NCBI GenBank assembly: GCA_963800235.1
Contig: CAWDAD010000001.1
Span: 434,001-498,000, forward strand
Direction: 5' to 3'
Length of the DNA stretch: 64,000 nt
DNA from: CAVVNP01 sp963800235
GTDB lineage: Bacteria > Actinomycetota > Acidimicrobiia > Acidimicrobiales > Iamiaceae
The notes below the pieces were generated by a model, which worked only from the letters and a program-made list of their open reading frames with translations, did no database searches and was not told the origin of the DNA. This document shows positions 20,387-29,543 of the stretch, piece by piece (the stretch's first letter is position 1; each line of letters opens with the position of its first letter). A program made the position numbers and the translations under genes.

Positions 20387-23300
20387 TCAGCCCTTGGAGG
20401 CGGCCATGATCGCCTCGTCGATGTCGCGGCCGGACTCCTCGGCCTCGGCGATGGCGGTCAGCACCCGCTTGTAGTCGCGGGGCATCACCTTGGCGAAGCT
20501 GCCGAAGCTGAACGGCCAGTCGGCCAGCAGGCGCTCGGCGACGTCGGAGCCGGTCTCCTGGCGGTGGCGGAAGACCGTGCCCCGCAGCCAGCTCTCGTCG
20601 AGGTCGTCGAGCACCTCGAGGTCGACCATCTCGGCGTTGAGGTTGGACGCCAGGCTCCGGTCGGGGTCGTAGACGTAGGCGATGCCGCCGGACATGCCGG
20701 CGCCGAAGTTGCGCCCGGTCGGCCCGAGCACGACGACCCGGCCGCCGGTCATGTACTCGCAGGCGTGGTCACCGACGCCCTCGACGACGGCGGTCGCCCC
20801 GGAGTTGCGAACGCAGAACCGCTCGCCGACCACGCCGCGGAGGAACACCTCTCCCGCCGTCGCGCCGTAGAGGATCACGTTGCCGGCCACGATGTTGTCC
20901 TCGGCGACGAAGCTCGGGTGGGCGTCCTCGGGCGGGCGCACCACCAGCCGGCCGCCGGAGAGCCCCTTGCCCAGGTAGTCGTTGGCGTCGCCGTTCAGGC
21001 GCAGCGTGACCCCCGCGGGCAGGAAGGCACCGAAGCTCTGGCCGGCCGAGCCCCGGAAGGTGATGTCGATGGTGCCCTCGGGCAGGCCGGCGCCGCCATG
21101 GCGCTTGGCGATCTCGTGGCCGAGCATGGTGCCGACGGTGCGGTTGACGTTGCGGATCGGCAGGTCGAGCTGCACCGGTCGGCCGTGCTCGACCGCCTCG
21201 CGGGTCTCGGCGATCAGGGTCTGGTCGAGGGCCCGGTCGAGGCCGTGGTCCTGCTCGACCACCTGGTGGCGGGCGGCGCCGTCGGCCAGCTCGGGCACGT
21301 GGAGGATGGGTGTGAGGTCGAGCCCCGAGGCCTTCCAGTGCTCGACCGCCCTTCGGGTGTCGAGCACCTCGGCGTGGCCGACGGCCTCGGCCAGGGAGCG
21401 GAAGCCGAGGGCGGCCAGGTGCTCGCGGACCTCCTCGGCCACGAACTCGAAGAAGTTCTCGACGAACTCGGGCTGGCCGGCGTAGCGCTTGCGCAGCTCT
21501 GGGTTCTGGGTGGCGATGCCCACCGGGCAGGTGTCGAGGTGGCAGACGCGCATCATCACGCAGCCCGACACCACCAGCGGGGCGGTGGCGAAGCCGTACT
21601 CCTCGGCGCCGAGCAGCGCGGCGATCACCACGTCGCGACCCGTCTTCATCTGACCGTCGCACTGCACCACGATGCGGTCGCGCAGGTCGTTCAGCAGCAG
21701 GGTCTGCTGGGTCTCGGCCAGGCCGAGCTCCCAGGGCCCACCGGCGTGCTTGAGCGAGGTGAGGGGGCTGGCACCGGTGCCGCCGTCGTGGCCGGAGATC
21801 AGCACGACGTCGGCGTGGGCCTTGGACACGCCGGCCGCGACCGTGCCGACGCCGACCTCGGCCACCAGCTTCACGTGGATGCGGGCCGAGGGGTTGGCGT
21901 TCTTGAGGTCGTGGATGAGCTGGGCCAGGTCCTCGATGGAGTAGATGTCGTGGTGCGGCGGTGGGCTGATCAGGCCGACGCCCGGGGTGGAGTACCGGGT
22001 CTTGGCGATCCACGGGTACACCTTGTGGCCCGGAAGCTGGCCGCCCTCGCCGGGCTTGGCCCCCTGGGCCATCTTGATCTGGATGTCGTCGGAGTTGGTC
22101 AGGTACTCGGCGGTGACGCCGAAGCGCCCGGACGCCACCTGCTTGATGGCGCTGCGGCGCAGGTCGCCGTTCTCGTCGGGGGTGAAGCGGTCGGGGTCCT
22201 CGCCGCCCTCGCCGGTGTTGGACTTGGCGCCCAGCCGGTTCATGGCGATGGCCAGGGTCTGGTGGGCCTCGGCCGAGATGGAGCCGTAGCTCATGGCCCC
22301 GGTGGAGAAGCGCTTGATGATCTCGCCGACCGGCTCGACCTCGTCGATCGGCACCGGCGGGCGCTCGCCCGCCCGCAGCTCGAACAGGCCCCGGAGCGTG
22401 GCCAGCCGCTCGGACTGGTCGTCGACCAGCCGGCTGTACTCGCGGAAGACCTCGTAGCGGCCGGACCGGGTGGCGTGCTGCAGCTTGAAGACGGTCTCGG
22501 GGTTGAAGAGGTGGTACTCGCCCTCGCGCCGCCACTGGTACTCGCCGCCCACCGGCAGCTCGCGGTGGGCCCGCTCGGTGGGACGGTCGGGGTAGGCCAG
22601 CCGGTGCCGGAGGGCCACCTCGGCGGCGATCTCGTCGAGGCCGATGCCCCCCAGCTTCGAGGTGGTGCCGGTGAAGTACTGCTCGACGAGATCGTCGGAC
22701 AGGCCCAGCGCCTCGAAGACCTGGGCGCCGGTGTAGGAGGCCACCGTCGAGATGCCCATCTTGGACATGACCTTGAGCACGCCCTTGCTGGCCGCCTTGA
22801 TGTAGCGGGCGACCGCGTCGTCCATGCCGACGTCGGTGAGCTGGCCCCGCACGACCATGTCCTCGAGCGACTCGAAGGCCAGGTACGGGTTGATGGCCGA
22901 GGCGCCGTAGCCGAGCAGCAGCGCCATGTGGTGCACCTCGCGGGCGTCGCCGGACTCGACGACCAGCCCGACCCGGGTGCGGGTGCCCTCGCGGACCAGG
23001 TGGTGGTGGACCGCCGAGACCGCCAGCAGCGAGGGCACCGGGCCCATGGCCTCGTCGGAGTCGCGGTCGGAGATGACGATGATGCCGGCGCCGTCGGCGA
23101 TGGCGTCGGACGCCTTGCGGCGCACGTCCTCGATGGCGTCCCGCAGGCCTCGGCCGCCGCCGGCCACCGGGTAGAGGGCGTGGATCACCACCGCCTTGAA
23201 CTCGGCCAGCGCGTCGTCGTCGGCGGCGTGGAGCAGCTTGTCGAGCTCGTCGTTGTCGATCACGGGCCGCGGCAGCACGATCTGTCGGCACGAGGCCGGA

Positions 23301-24946
23301 CCCGGGTCGAGCAGGTTCTGCTCCGGACCGATGCGGCTGCGCAGCGAGGTGACCAGCTCCTCGCGGATGGCGTCGAGCGGCGGGTTGGTGACCTGGGCGA
23401 AGAGCTGGGCGAAGTAGTCGAAGAGCAGCCGCGAGCGCGACGACAGCACCGCCACCGGCGTGTCGGTGCCCATCGAGCCCAGGCTCTCGGCGCCCTGGCG
23501 CGCCATGGGCGCCATGACGATGCGCAGCTCCTCGGAGGTGTACCCGAAGGTGAGCTGGCGGCGGAGCACGTCGGCGTGGGGGTACCGGATGTGCGGCCGG
23601 TCGGGGAGGTCGGCCAGCTCGACCAGCCCCTCGTCGAGCCACTGCTGGTACGGGTGCTCGGCGGCCAACGCGGACTTGATCTCCTCGTCGCCGACGATGC
23701 GGCCCTGCTCGGTGTCGACGAGGAACATGCGACCCGGCTGCAGGCGGCCCTTCTGCACCACGGTGGACGGGTCGATGTCGAGGACGCCGACCTCGGAGGC
23801 CATGACCACCAGGCCGTCCTCGGTCACCCAGAACCGGCTGGGGCGCAGGCCGTTGCGGTCGAGCACGGCGCCGATGACGGTGCCGTCGGTGAAGGCGACC
23901 GACGCCGGTCCGTCCCACGGCTCCATCAGCGAGGCGTGGAACTGGTAGAAGGCCCGCTTGGCGGGGTCCATCGAGGCGTGGTTCTCCCAGGCCTCGGGGA
24001 TCATCATCAGCACGGCGTGGGGCAGCGGGCGACCGCCCAGGTGCAGCAGCTCCAGCACCTCGTCGAAGGTGGCGGTGTCGCTGGCGTCGGGGGTGCAGAT
24101 CGGGAAGATGCGGTCGAGCTCGCCGGGCAGGTCCCCGGTGGCCAGCAGGGCCTGCCGGGCCCGCATCCAGTTGCGGTTCCCCATGACCGTGTTGATCTCG
24201 CCGTTGTGGGCCAGGTAGCGGTACGGGTGGGCCAGCGGCCACGACGGGAAGGTGTTGGTCGAGAAGCGGCTGTGCACCAGGGCCAGCGCGCTCTCGACCC
24301 GCTCGTCGGCCAGGTCGGCGAAGAACTCCCGCAGCTGCGGGGTCGTGAGCATGCCCTTGTAGACGAAGGTGCGGCACGACAGGCTCGGGAAGTAGATGGT
24401 CGCCTCGTCGTCGCGGCCGATCTCGTGCTCGACCCGCTTGCGCACCACGTAGGCCCGGCGCTCGAGCTCGAGGCCCGACAGCACGCCGTTGCTGCTGACC
24501 AGGAAGGGCTGGCGGAAGGTCGGCTCGACCGCCCGGGAGGCGCCGCCGATCATGGAGTCGTCGATGGGCACGTCCCGCCAGGTCAGGACCTTCAGGCCCT
24601 CGCTGTCGGCGATCTTCTCGATCGACTCGCAGACCTCGTCGGCCGCCTCGGGATCGCTCGGCAGGAAGGCCAGCCCGGTGGCGTACTCGCCCGCGGGGGG
24701 CAGGTCGACGCCGGCCACGTCGCGGAAGAACCGGTCCGGGATCTGCAGCAGGATGCCGGCGCCGTCGCCGGTGTTGACCTCGGCCCCGGACGCCCCCCGG
24801 TGCTCGAGGTGGCAGAGGGCGGCGATGCCCTTCTCCACCATGTCGTGGCTGGCCCGCCCGTGCAGGTCGACGACGAAGGCGACGCCGCAGGCGTCGTGCT
24901 CGAAGGCGGGGTCGTAGAGCCCCTGGTGGCCAGGCTGGTGGGACAT
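20387..24946 (-). CDS. gltB: Glutamate synthase (NADPH) large subunit
   Basis: 1519 residues, full length. A short propeptide ends before Cys20 (HDA|CGVAF), the N-terminal nucleophile of the glutaminase domain (~20-430). A central domain (~470-760), the FMN-binding synthase domain (~830-1190) and the GXGXG beta-helix (~1250-1460) follow. The 3Fe-4S cluster cysteines are in CVMMRVCHLDTCPVGIATQ. Ammonia released from glutamine tunnels to the FMN site. The ATG has a GAGGAG ribosome binding site 3-4 nt upstream. First gene of gltBD; it is the main entry of nitrogen into glutamate in cells that also carry glutamine synthetase. Confidence 0.97.
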   Translation of the reverse strand: MSHQPGHQGLYDPAFEHDACGVAFVVDLHGRASHDMVEKGIAALCHLEHRGASGAEVNTGDGAGILLQIPDRFFRDVAGVDLPPAGEYATGLAFLPSDPEAADEVCESIEKIADSEGLKVLTWRDVPIDDSMIGGASRAVEPTFRQPFLVSSNGVLSGLELERRAYVVRKRVEHEIGRDDEATIYFPSLSCRTFVYKGMLTTPQLREFFADLADERVESALALVHSRFSTNTFPSWPLAHPYRYLAHNGEINTVMGNRNWMRARQALLATGDLPGELDRIFPICTPDASDTATFDEVLELLHLGGRPLPHAVLMMIPEAWENHASMDPAKRAFYQFHASLMEPWDGPASVAFTDGTVIGAVLDRNGLRPSRFWVTEDGLVVMASEVGVLDIDPSTVVQKGRLQPGRMFLVDTEQGRIVGDEEIKSALAAEHPYQQWLDEGLVELADLPDRPHIRYPHADVLRRQLTFGYTSEELRIVMAPMARQGAESLGSMGTDTPVAVLSSRSRLLFDYFAQLFAQVTNPPLDAIREELVTSLRSRIGPEQNLLDPGPASCRQIVLPRPVIDNDELDKLLHAADDDALAEFKAVVIHALYPVAGGGRGLRDAIEDVRRKASDAIADGAGIIVISDRDSDEAMGPVPSLLAVSAVHHHLVREGTRTRVGLVVESGDAREVHHMALLLGYGASAINPYLAFESLEDMVVRGQLTDVGMDDAVARYIKAASKGVLKVMSKMGISTVASYTGAQVFEALGLSDDLVEQYFTGTTSKLGGIGLDEIAAEVALRHRLAYPDRPTERAHRELPVGGEYQWRREGEYHLFNPETVFKLQHATRSGRYEVFREYSRLVDDQSERLATLRGLFELRAGERPPVPIDEVEPVGEIIKRFSTGAMSYGSISAEAHQTLAIAMNRLGAKSNTGEGGEDPDRFTPDENGDLRRSAIKQVASGRFGVTAEYLTNSDDIQIKMAQGAKPGEGGQLPGHKVYPWIAKTRYSTPGVGLISPPPHHDIYSIEDLAQLIHDLKNANPSARIHVKLVAEVGVGTVAAGVSKAHADVVLISGHDGGTGASPLTSLKHAGGPWELGLAETQQTLLLNDLRDRIVVQCDGQMKTGRDVVIAALLGAEEYGFATAPLVVSGCVMMRVCHLDTCPVGIATQNPELRKRYAGQPEFVENFFEFVAEEVREHLAALGFRSLAEAVGHAEVLDTRRAVEHWKASGLDLTPILHVPELADGAARHQVVEQDHGLDRALDQTLIAETREAVEHGRPVQLDLPIRNVNRTVGTMLGHEIAKRHGGAGLPEGTIDITFRGSAGQSFGAFLPAGVTLRLNGDANDYLGKGLSGGRLVVRPPEDAHPSFVAEDNIVAGNVILYGATAGEVFLRGVVGERFCVRNSGATAVVEGVGDHACEYMTGGRVVVLGPTGRNFGAGMSGGIAYVYDPDRSLASNLNAEMVDLEVLDDLDESWLRGTVFRHRQETGSDVAERLLADWPFSFGSFAKVMPRDYKRVLTAIAEAEESGRDIDEAIMAASKG

Positions 24947-25053
24947 GTGCTCCTCGACTCGAACGGAGGGGGTCCGGCCGGGACGACGCTGGCCCGTCAG
25001 GTGGTCTGGAGAGTCTACTGGTCACCGGCAGGGGCGACTGCCCGTCGGGCCGA

Positions 25054-26253
25054 CTACGCCCCAGGAGCCTCCGTCGCCGGGCCGGCCCCGCCGGCTCGGC
25101 CCTCGAGCACCAGCCCCGCGCTCCCGTCGAAGGCCAGCGCCGCCCGACCCTCGACCAGCTCCCGGATGCGACCGCCCACGATCTCGGCCCGCCACCCTCC
25201 CGCCAGCCGGGAGGTCGGGTCGCCGGCGAGCAGCCCCTCGATGTCGGCCCGGGTGGCGAGCAGCGCCGGGTCGAAGCGCAGGTCTCGGGAGCGCTGGGCC
25301 AGCCAGGCCGACACCAGGGTGGCGGCGGGCCGCAGCGACCGGTCGAGCTGGCCGTTGGCCGAGGGGGGCCTGGACGGCCGCCGCTCGGCGCCCTCGGCGA
25401 CGGCCGCCAGGATCTGCTCGCCGACCTGGCCGCGGGCGTGGCGGGTGTCGACGCCGCGGATGGCGGCGAGCTGGTCGAGGGTCGACGGCGCCCGCTGGGC
25501 GATGCCCACGACCCCCAGGTCGCCCATGACGAAGCGGACCGGCTGGTCGAGCTCGGCGGCACGGCGCTCGCGCCAGGCGGCGATCGCCTGGGCGACGCCG
25601 GCCGTCCGACCCTTCATGGACCGAGTCTCCTTGATGCGCAGCCAGGCCTCGTCCGGGTCGCGGTTGGGCAGGGACCGGACCCGCAGCAGCTCGCACTCGT
25701 CCTCGGCCCACTCGAGCCGGCCGAGCTCGGTGAGCTGCTCGGTCAGCCGGTCCCGCAGGGCTTCGAGGTGCAGCACGTCGCTGGCGGCGTACTCGAGCTG
25801 GGCCTCGCCCAGGGGTCGGCGCAACCAGTCGGTGAGCCGGTCGCCCTTGGTGATCCGCTCCCCCAGCTCGCCCGCCACCAGGGTGGAGAGCGAGGGGGTC
25901 GAGTAGCCCACGAACCCGGCGGCGACCTGGGTGTCGAAGAGGCGGGGGGGCACCGCGCCGCAGGCGTGCTCGAGCACCTCGATGTCCTGCGAGGCGGCGT
26001 GCATCACGATGAGGGCGCCGCCGGTCAGGAGGCGGGCGAGCGGCTCCGGCGGGACCGCCAGCGGGTCGACCAGCGCGATCTCGACCCGCCCGTCGCCGCC
26101 GTCCCACGCGATCTGGACCAGGGCGAGCTTCGGGTAGTACGTCCGCTCGCGGTGGAACTCGGTGTCGACGGCCAGGGCCTCGACGCCCTCGAGCTCGCGG
26201 GCCAGCTCCTCCAGCCCGGCGGCGGTGTCGATCCAGCGGGCGGCGACGGCCAC
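25054..26253 (-). CDS. rnd: Ribonuclease D (3'-5' exoribonuclease with HRDC domain)
   Basis: 399 residues. DEDDy exonuclease: VDTEFHRER (motif I), MHAASQDIEVLEH (motif II) and YAASDVLHLEAL (motif III, Tyr and Asp). An HRDC domain (~205-285) follows, RAAELDQPVRFVMGD..., used for RNA binding, and the C-terminal region completes the RNase D shape. It trims 3' ends of tRNA precursors and other stable RNAs. It starts GTG one base after the rhodanese stop, so the two are co-transcribed. Slightly longer than E. coli RNase D. Confidence 0.92.
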   Translation of the reverse strand: MAVAARWIDTAAGLEELARELEGVEALAVDTEFHRERTYYPKLALVQIAWDGGDGRVEIALVDPLAVPPEPLARLLTGGALIVMHAASQDIEVLEHACGAVPPRLFDTQVAAGFVGYSTPSLSTLVAGELGERITKGDRLTDWLRRPLGEAQLEYAASDVLHLEALRDRLTEQLTELGRLEWAEDECELLRVRSLPNRDPDEAWLRIKETRSMKGRTAGVAQAIAAWRERRAAELDQPVRFVMGDLGVVGIAQRAPSTLDQLAAIRGVDTRHARGQVGEQILAAVAEGAERRPSRPPSANGQLDRSLRPAATLVSAWLAQRSRDLRFDPALLATRADIEGLLAGDPTSRLAGGWRAEIVGGRIRELVEGRAALAFDGSAGLVLEGRAGGAGPATEAPGA

Positions 26254-26254
26254 C

Positions 26255-26581
26255 TCAGACGGGGTCTGGCCCGGTGGTGACCGGGTACCCGGCGGCGACC
26301 CAGCCGTCGGTGCCCCCGGCGACGTTGGTGGCCTCGATCCCCTTGGCCCGCAGGAACTCGGCGGCCCGGGCGCTGCGCCCGCCCGACTTGCAGATGACGT
26401 TCACGGGACCCTCGGGCAGCTCGTCGATGCGGTCGGGCAGCTCGGCCAGGGGGATGAGGAAGGCCCCCTCCACGTGGCGCTCCACGTACTCGTCGGGCTG
26501 GCGGACGTCGAGCAGCACGCCGTCGGCGTCGAGCCGGGAGGCGAGCTCGGCGACGTCGATCTCGGGGGTGGCGGGGTCCAT
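26255..26581 (-). CDS. Single-domain rhodanese-like sulfurtransferase
   Basis: 108 residues. IDVAELASRL, LLDVRQPDEYVERHVEGA, LPDRIDELP and the active-site loop VICKSGGRSA with the catalytic Cys define a rhodanese fold of the GlpE/PspE type. It may carry persulfide sulfur or act as a redox-sensitive binding protein. It is the first gene of a two-gene operon with rnd. A TACCCT hexamer 8 nt before the ATG suggests a leaderless transcript. The open frame extends upstream but that part is antisense to the DUF2277 gene. Confidence 0.92.
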   Translation of the reverse strand: MDPATPEIDVAELASRLDADGVLLDVRQPDEYVERHVEGAFLIPLAELPDRIDELPEGPVNVICKSGGRSARAAEFLRAKGIEATNVAGGTDGWVAAGYPVTTGPDPV

Positions 26582-26589
26582 GGCCGCCG

Positions 26590-26635
26590 AGGGTACCCGG
26601 GCCCCCACCGCCGACCCGCCGGACGGCCGTAGCGT
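26590..26635. promoter_or_regulatory. Divergent leaderless promoters: rhodanese (left) and DUF2277 gene (right)
   Basis: Minus strand: TACCCT at 26590-26595, 8 nt before ATG 26581. Plus strand: TAGCGT at 26630-26635, 7 nt before ATG 26643. The whole spacer is only 61 bp, so the two promoters occupy it fully. Confidence 0.5.
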
Positions 26636-26642
26636 GGCGGCC

Positions 26643-26915
26643 ATGTGCCGCAACATCACGACCCTGCGTGGACTCGAGCCGCCGGCCTCCGGCGAGGAGG
26701 TCGAGGCCGCGGCCCGCCAGTACGTCCGCAAGGTGAGCGGCGTGGCGAAGACCTCGGCCGCCACCGAGGCCGCCTTCGAGCGGGCGGTCGCCGCGGTCAC
26801 AGCGGCGACCGAGGAGCTGCTGGCCGAGCTGCCGCCCCGCAAGCAGCCCCCGCCGACGGTGCCCCCGCTGCGGCGGCCCGAGGTCCGGGCCCGGATGGCC
26901 CGCCGCCCCGCCTGA
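26643..26915 (+). CDS. DUF2277 family protein
   Basis: 90 residues beginning MCRNITTLRGLEPPAS, the diagnostic start of DUF2277 (MCRNI..L). It then has a helical ARQYVRKVSG...A...AF motif and a Pro-rich tail. The conserved Cys and Arg at the N-terminus suggest a possible metal or nucleic-acid contact, but no function is known. It has its own leaderless-type promoter, divergent from the rhodanese gene. Confidence 0.9.
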   Translation: MCRNITTLRGLEPPASGEEVEAAARQYVRKVSGVAKTSAATEAAFERAVAAVTAATEELLAELPPRKQPPPTVPPLRRPEVRARMARRPA

Positions 26916-26922
26916 GAGCCGC

Positions 26923-26928
26923 TAGCCT
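26923..26928 (+). promoter_or_regulatory. -10 element (TAGCCT) upstream of the DUF4214 gene
   Basis: TAGCCT lies 51 nt before GTG 26980, leaving room for a leader with a GGAGGAGA ribosome binding site; this gene is leadered, unlike many neighbours. Confidence 0.35.
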
Positions 26929-26979
26929 CACCGGCCCCGGGGGCCGCTGGGGCCGCCGGAGGAGACGGGAGGAGACCCT

Positions 26980-27819
26980 GTGGCACGACCACGCATCCGA
27001 CGCGCCGCCCTCGGCGCGCTCATCGCCGCGCTGCTCACCTTCGCAGCGGTGCCGCTGGCCACCTCGGCCGGCGCGCAGACCACCGACCCGATCTGCCCGG
27101 CCGCGCCCGGCAACGCCCGCTTCGTGCGCTGGATCTACCTGCAGATCCTCAACCGGTGCCCCGACGTCGGCGGCCTCGCCTACTGGACCGCGCAGCTCGA
27201 CGGCGGGAACCTCGGCCGCGGCGACATGGCCCTCATCGTCGACATGTCCAACGAGAACCTGGTCAACAACAACGTCGCGCCGATCTACCAGCAGCTGCTC
27301 GGCCGGGCCCCCACCCAGCAGGAGCTGAACGACGGGGTCGGCGACATCCGGTCCCACTACACCGACACCTACCTGATCGCCCGCCTGGCCGCCACCGACG
27401 AGCTCTACAACATGGTGCCCGTCGGCCAGGGCCAGACCCGCGACGAGGCGTGGCTGTCCTTCGCCTACAACGGGATCCTCGACCGGAACCCCGACCAGGC
27501 CGGCATGACCCACTGGCTCGCCGTCATGGGCAACCCCTCGACCCAGGCGACCCGCCTGCAGGTGAGCACCGCCCTCGAGTTCAGCGGTGAGAACGCCGGC
27601 GACTGGGTCGGCGCGGTCTACGGCGCCGCCTTCCAGCGCGCCCCCGACCCCAACGGCTTCGCCTACTGGAAGGGCTTCCTGCTCAACCAGGGCTTCCAGG
27701 CCTTCCGCATGTGGACGCTCTTCCTGTCGTCCAACGAGGCGTACACCATCGCCCAGAACCAGCCCAACCCGCCCCAGAACACCTCCAAGATGGTGCAGGG
27801 GACGGTCCACAAGGGCTGA
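26980..27819 (+). CDS. Secreted DUF4214-repeat protein
   Basis: 279 residues. A Sec signal peptide (basic MARPRIRRA, hydrophobic ALGALIAALLTFAAVPLA, cleavage near AGAQ) precedes three repeats with the DUF4214 core R.PD..G..YW: NRCPDVGGLAYWTAQL, DRNPDQAGMTHWLAVM and QRAPDPNGFAYWKGFLL. DUF4214 is found in surface and S-layer-type proteins, sometimes with calcium-binding repeats, and its role is unknown. Start GTG 26980 with a strong GGAGGAGA/GGGAGGAGA region upstream. A very stable hairpin follows the gene. Confidence 0.85.
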   Translation: MARPRIRRAALGALIAALLTFAAVPLATSAGAQTTDPICPAAPGNARFVRWIYLQILNRCPDVGGLAYWTAQLDGGNLGRGDMALIVDMSNENLVNNNVAPIYQQLLGRAPTQQELNDGVGDIRSHYTDTYLIARLAATDELYNMVPVGQGQTRDEAWLSFAYNGILDRNPDQAGMTHWLAVMGNPSTQATRLQVSTALEFSGENAGDWVGAVYGAAFQRAPDPNGFAYWKGFLLNQGFQAFRMWTLFLSSNEAYTIAQNQPNPPQNTSKMVQGTVHKG

Positions 27820-27861
27820 GCCCCACCGGGGCCGACCGGCTGGTCACCCCGTAGCGACGCT

Positions 27862-27897
27862 CGAGCAGGGCGGGTCCGGTCGGGCCCGCCCTGCTCG
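27862..27897 (+). terminator. Strong GC-rich intrinsic terminator-type hairpin
   Basis: CGAGCAGGGCGGG (27862-27874) is fully complementary to CCCGCCCTGCTCG (27885-27897), a 13-bp stem that can extend inward with a G-U pair. It is 42 nt after the DUF4214 stop and has no U-run. Confidence 0.7.
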
Positions 27898-27920
27898 CGT
27901 CCGGGCCCGTCGGCGGTCCG

Positions 27921-27926
27921 TAGCAT
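27921..27926 (+). promoter_or_regulatory. -10 element (TAGCAT), leaderless type
   Basis: TAGCAT lies 6 nt before GTG 27933, just after the preceding terminator hairpin. Confidence 0.5.
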
Positions 27927-27932
27927 CGGGCG

Positions 27933-29498
27933 GTGGCCCCCACCGCGAGCGACGCCGGCGCCGCCAGCCGCTCGGGACCTTCGAGCCTCGCCGACCCCGA
28001 CGCCTCCTCCGGACCGTCGACAGCGCCCCGCCCCCGGCCCCACCTCGGCGTCGATCGCGTCGGGCCGGTGGCGGTCTGGGTGGCGGTGGTCGCCGGCGTG
28101 GCCGTCCGGGCGTGGCTGGCGTCGGGCGCCGCCGTCGGGCGCATCGACCCGGACGAGGCCGTCTCCGGCCTCGTCGCCCGAGGGGTGCTCCACGGCCACC
28201 TGCCCGCCTTCTACTGGGGCCAGGCCTACGGCGGCACCGTCGAGGAGGTGCTGATCGCCCCGTGGCTGGCCCTCTTCGGCACCACGGCGGGGGCGCTCCG
28301 GGTGGCGCCCACGCTCCTCGGGCTGGTCGGCATCTGGCTCACCTGGCGGCTCGGCCGCCGGCTGCTCGGTGACCGGTCCGGGCGGCTGGCCGCCGCGCTG
28401 ACAGCGGTGTGGCCGCTCGGGAACCTCTACTGGTCGACGCGGGCCCGGGGCTTCTACGGCGTCGCCCTGGTCGTGGTGCTCTCCACCACGCTGCTCGCCG
28501 TCCGGCTCCGCGACCGTCCCGAGGCGGAGCGGCGGAGCCGGGTCGACCACCGGGACTGGCTGCTGCTCGGCCTCGGTGCCGGGATCGGCTGGTGGACCTC
28601 GCCGCTCACGGCCGTGGTGCTGGTGCCGGTGGCCGTCTGGCTCGTCGCCGGCCGCCGCCCGGCCACCGCCGACGTGGCCCGGGTGGCGGTCGCCGGGGCG
28701 ACCGGCGCGCTCCCCTGGCTGGTGGTGAACCTGACGAGCGGCTGGTCGTCCCTCCGGACCGTGCCCCAGGGGGTGGTCCACAACGGCTACCTCGACCACC
28801 TGCACGGGTTCGCCGTCCGGGGCGTCCCCCTCGCCCTCGGCCTGCAGGTCCCGCTCGAACCGGGCTGGCTCGTGCTGCGGCCGCTCGGGATCGCGCTCGT
28901 CGCGGCCGCAGTGGGGGTGGTGGCCCTCCGGGCCCGCCGGCTTCCCCGCTCGGCCCGGCTGCTCGGCGCCGTCGTGCTCGCCTACCCGCTGCTCCTGGCC
29001 CTCACGCCGTACGCCTTCTACTTCGACGACACCCGCTACCTCTACCTGCTCCACCCCTTCGTGGCGCTGCTGGTCGCCGGGGTCGCGGTCCGGGCCGGGC
29101 GGTGGGTCGGCCCCGCCCTGCTGGTCACCGCCCTCGCCCTGACCCTGGCCGGGCTCCCCGGGCTCCAGCGGCACCCGGCGCCGGACCTGGACGGCCTGGT
29201 CGCCGGGCTGGAGCGCCACGGCATCGACCGGGTGGCCGCCGGCTACCGCATCGCCTACCCGGTCGCCTACCTGTCCGACCGGCGGATCGTCGCCACCCCC
29301 ATCACCGGGTCGGACCGCTCCCCCGCCTTCGCCCGGGCGGTGCGCTCCGCCCGCCGGGTGGGCGTGGTGCTGGGCAACGGGGTGGCCTCGCCGCGCCGGA
29401 TCGGCGACGGGCACGTGCTCGGGCGGTTCGAGGCCGGCGGCTACACGGTCCTCGTCGTCGATCGCCCGGCGGCGGAGGTCCTCGTCCCGCGGCCCTGA
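27933..29498 (+). CDS. Polytopic GT-C glycosyltransferase (GT39/ArnT-like)
   Basis: 521 residues. A disordered N-terminus (~45 residues) precedes about ten to twelve hydrophobic helices. The first large extracytoplasmic loop carries the acidic motif RIDPDEAVSGL (near residue 74), corresponding to the catalytic DE motif of lipid-phosphate-sugar-dependent GT-C enzymes. YWGQAYGG and LYWSTRARGFYG match the ArnT/PMT pattern. A small soluble C-terminal domain (from ~410) follows. It likely moves a sugar from a polyprenyl phosphate to an envelope acceptor. The leaderless-type promoter fixes the GTG start. It converges on the next gene. Confidence 0.78.
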   Translation: MAPTASDAGAASRSGPSSLADPDASSGPSTAPRPRPHLGVDRVGPVAVWVAVVAGVAVRAWLASGAAVGRIDPDEAVSGLVARGVLHGHLPAFYWGQAYGGTVEEVLIAPWLALFGTTAGALRVAPTLLGLVGIWLTWRLGRRLLGDRSGRLAAALTAVWPLGNLYWSTRARGFYGVALVVVLSTTLLAVRLRDRPEAERRSRVDHRDWLLLGLGAGIGWWTSPLTAVVLVPVAVWLVAGRRPATADVARVAVAGATGALPWLVVNLTSGWSSLRTVPQGVVHNGYLDHLHGFAVRGVPLALGLQVPLEPGWLVLRPLGIALVAAAVGVVALRARRLPRSARLLGAVVLAYPLLLALTPYAFYFDDTRYLYLLHPFVALLVAGVAVRAGRWVGPALLVTALALTLAGLPGLQRHPAPDLDGLVAGLERHGIDRVAAGYRIAYPVAYLSDRRIVATPITGSDRSPAFARAVRSARRVGVVLGNGVASPRRIGDGHVLGRFEAGGYTVLVVDRPAAEVLVPRP

Positions 29499-29543
29499 GC
29501 CCGTCGCTCCGACCCGGTCCCGCCGCGGGGCCCCGGAGGACGA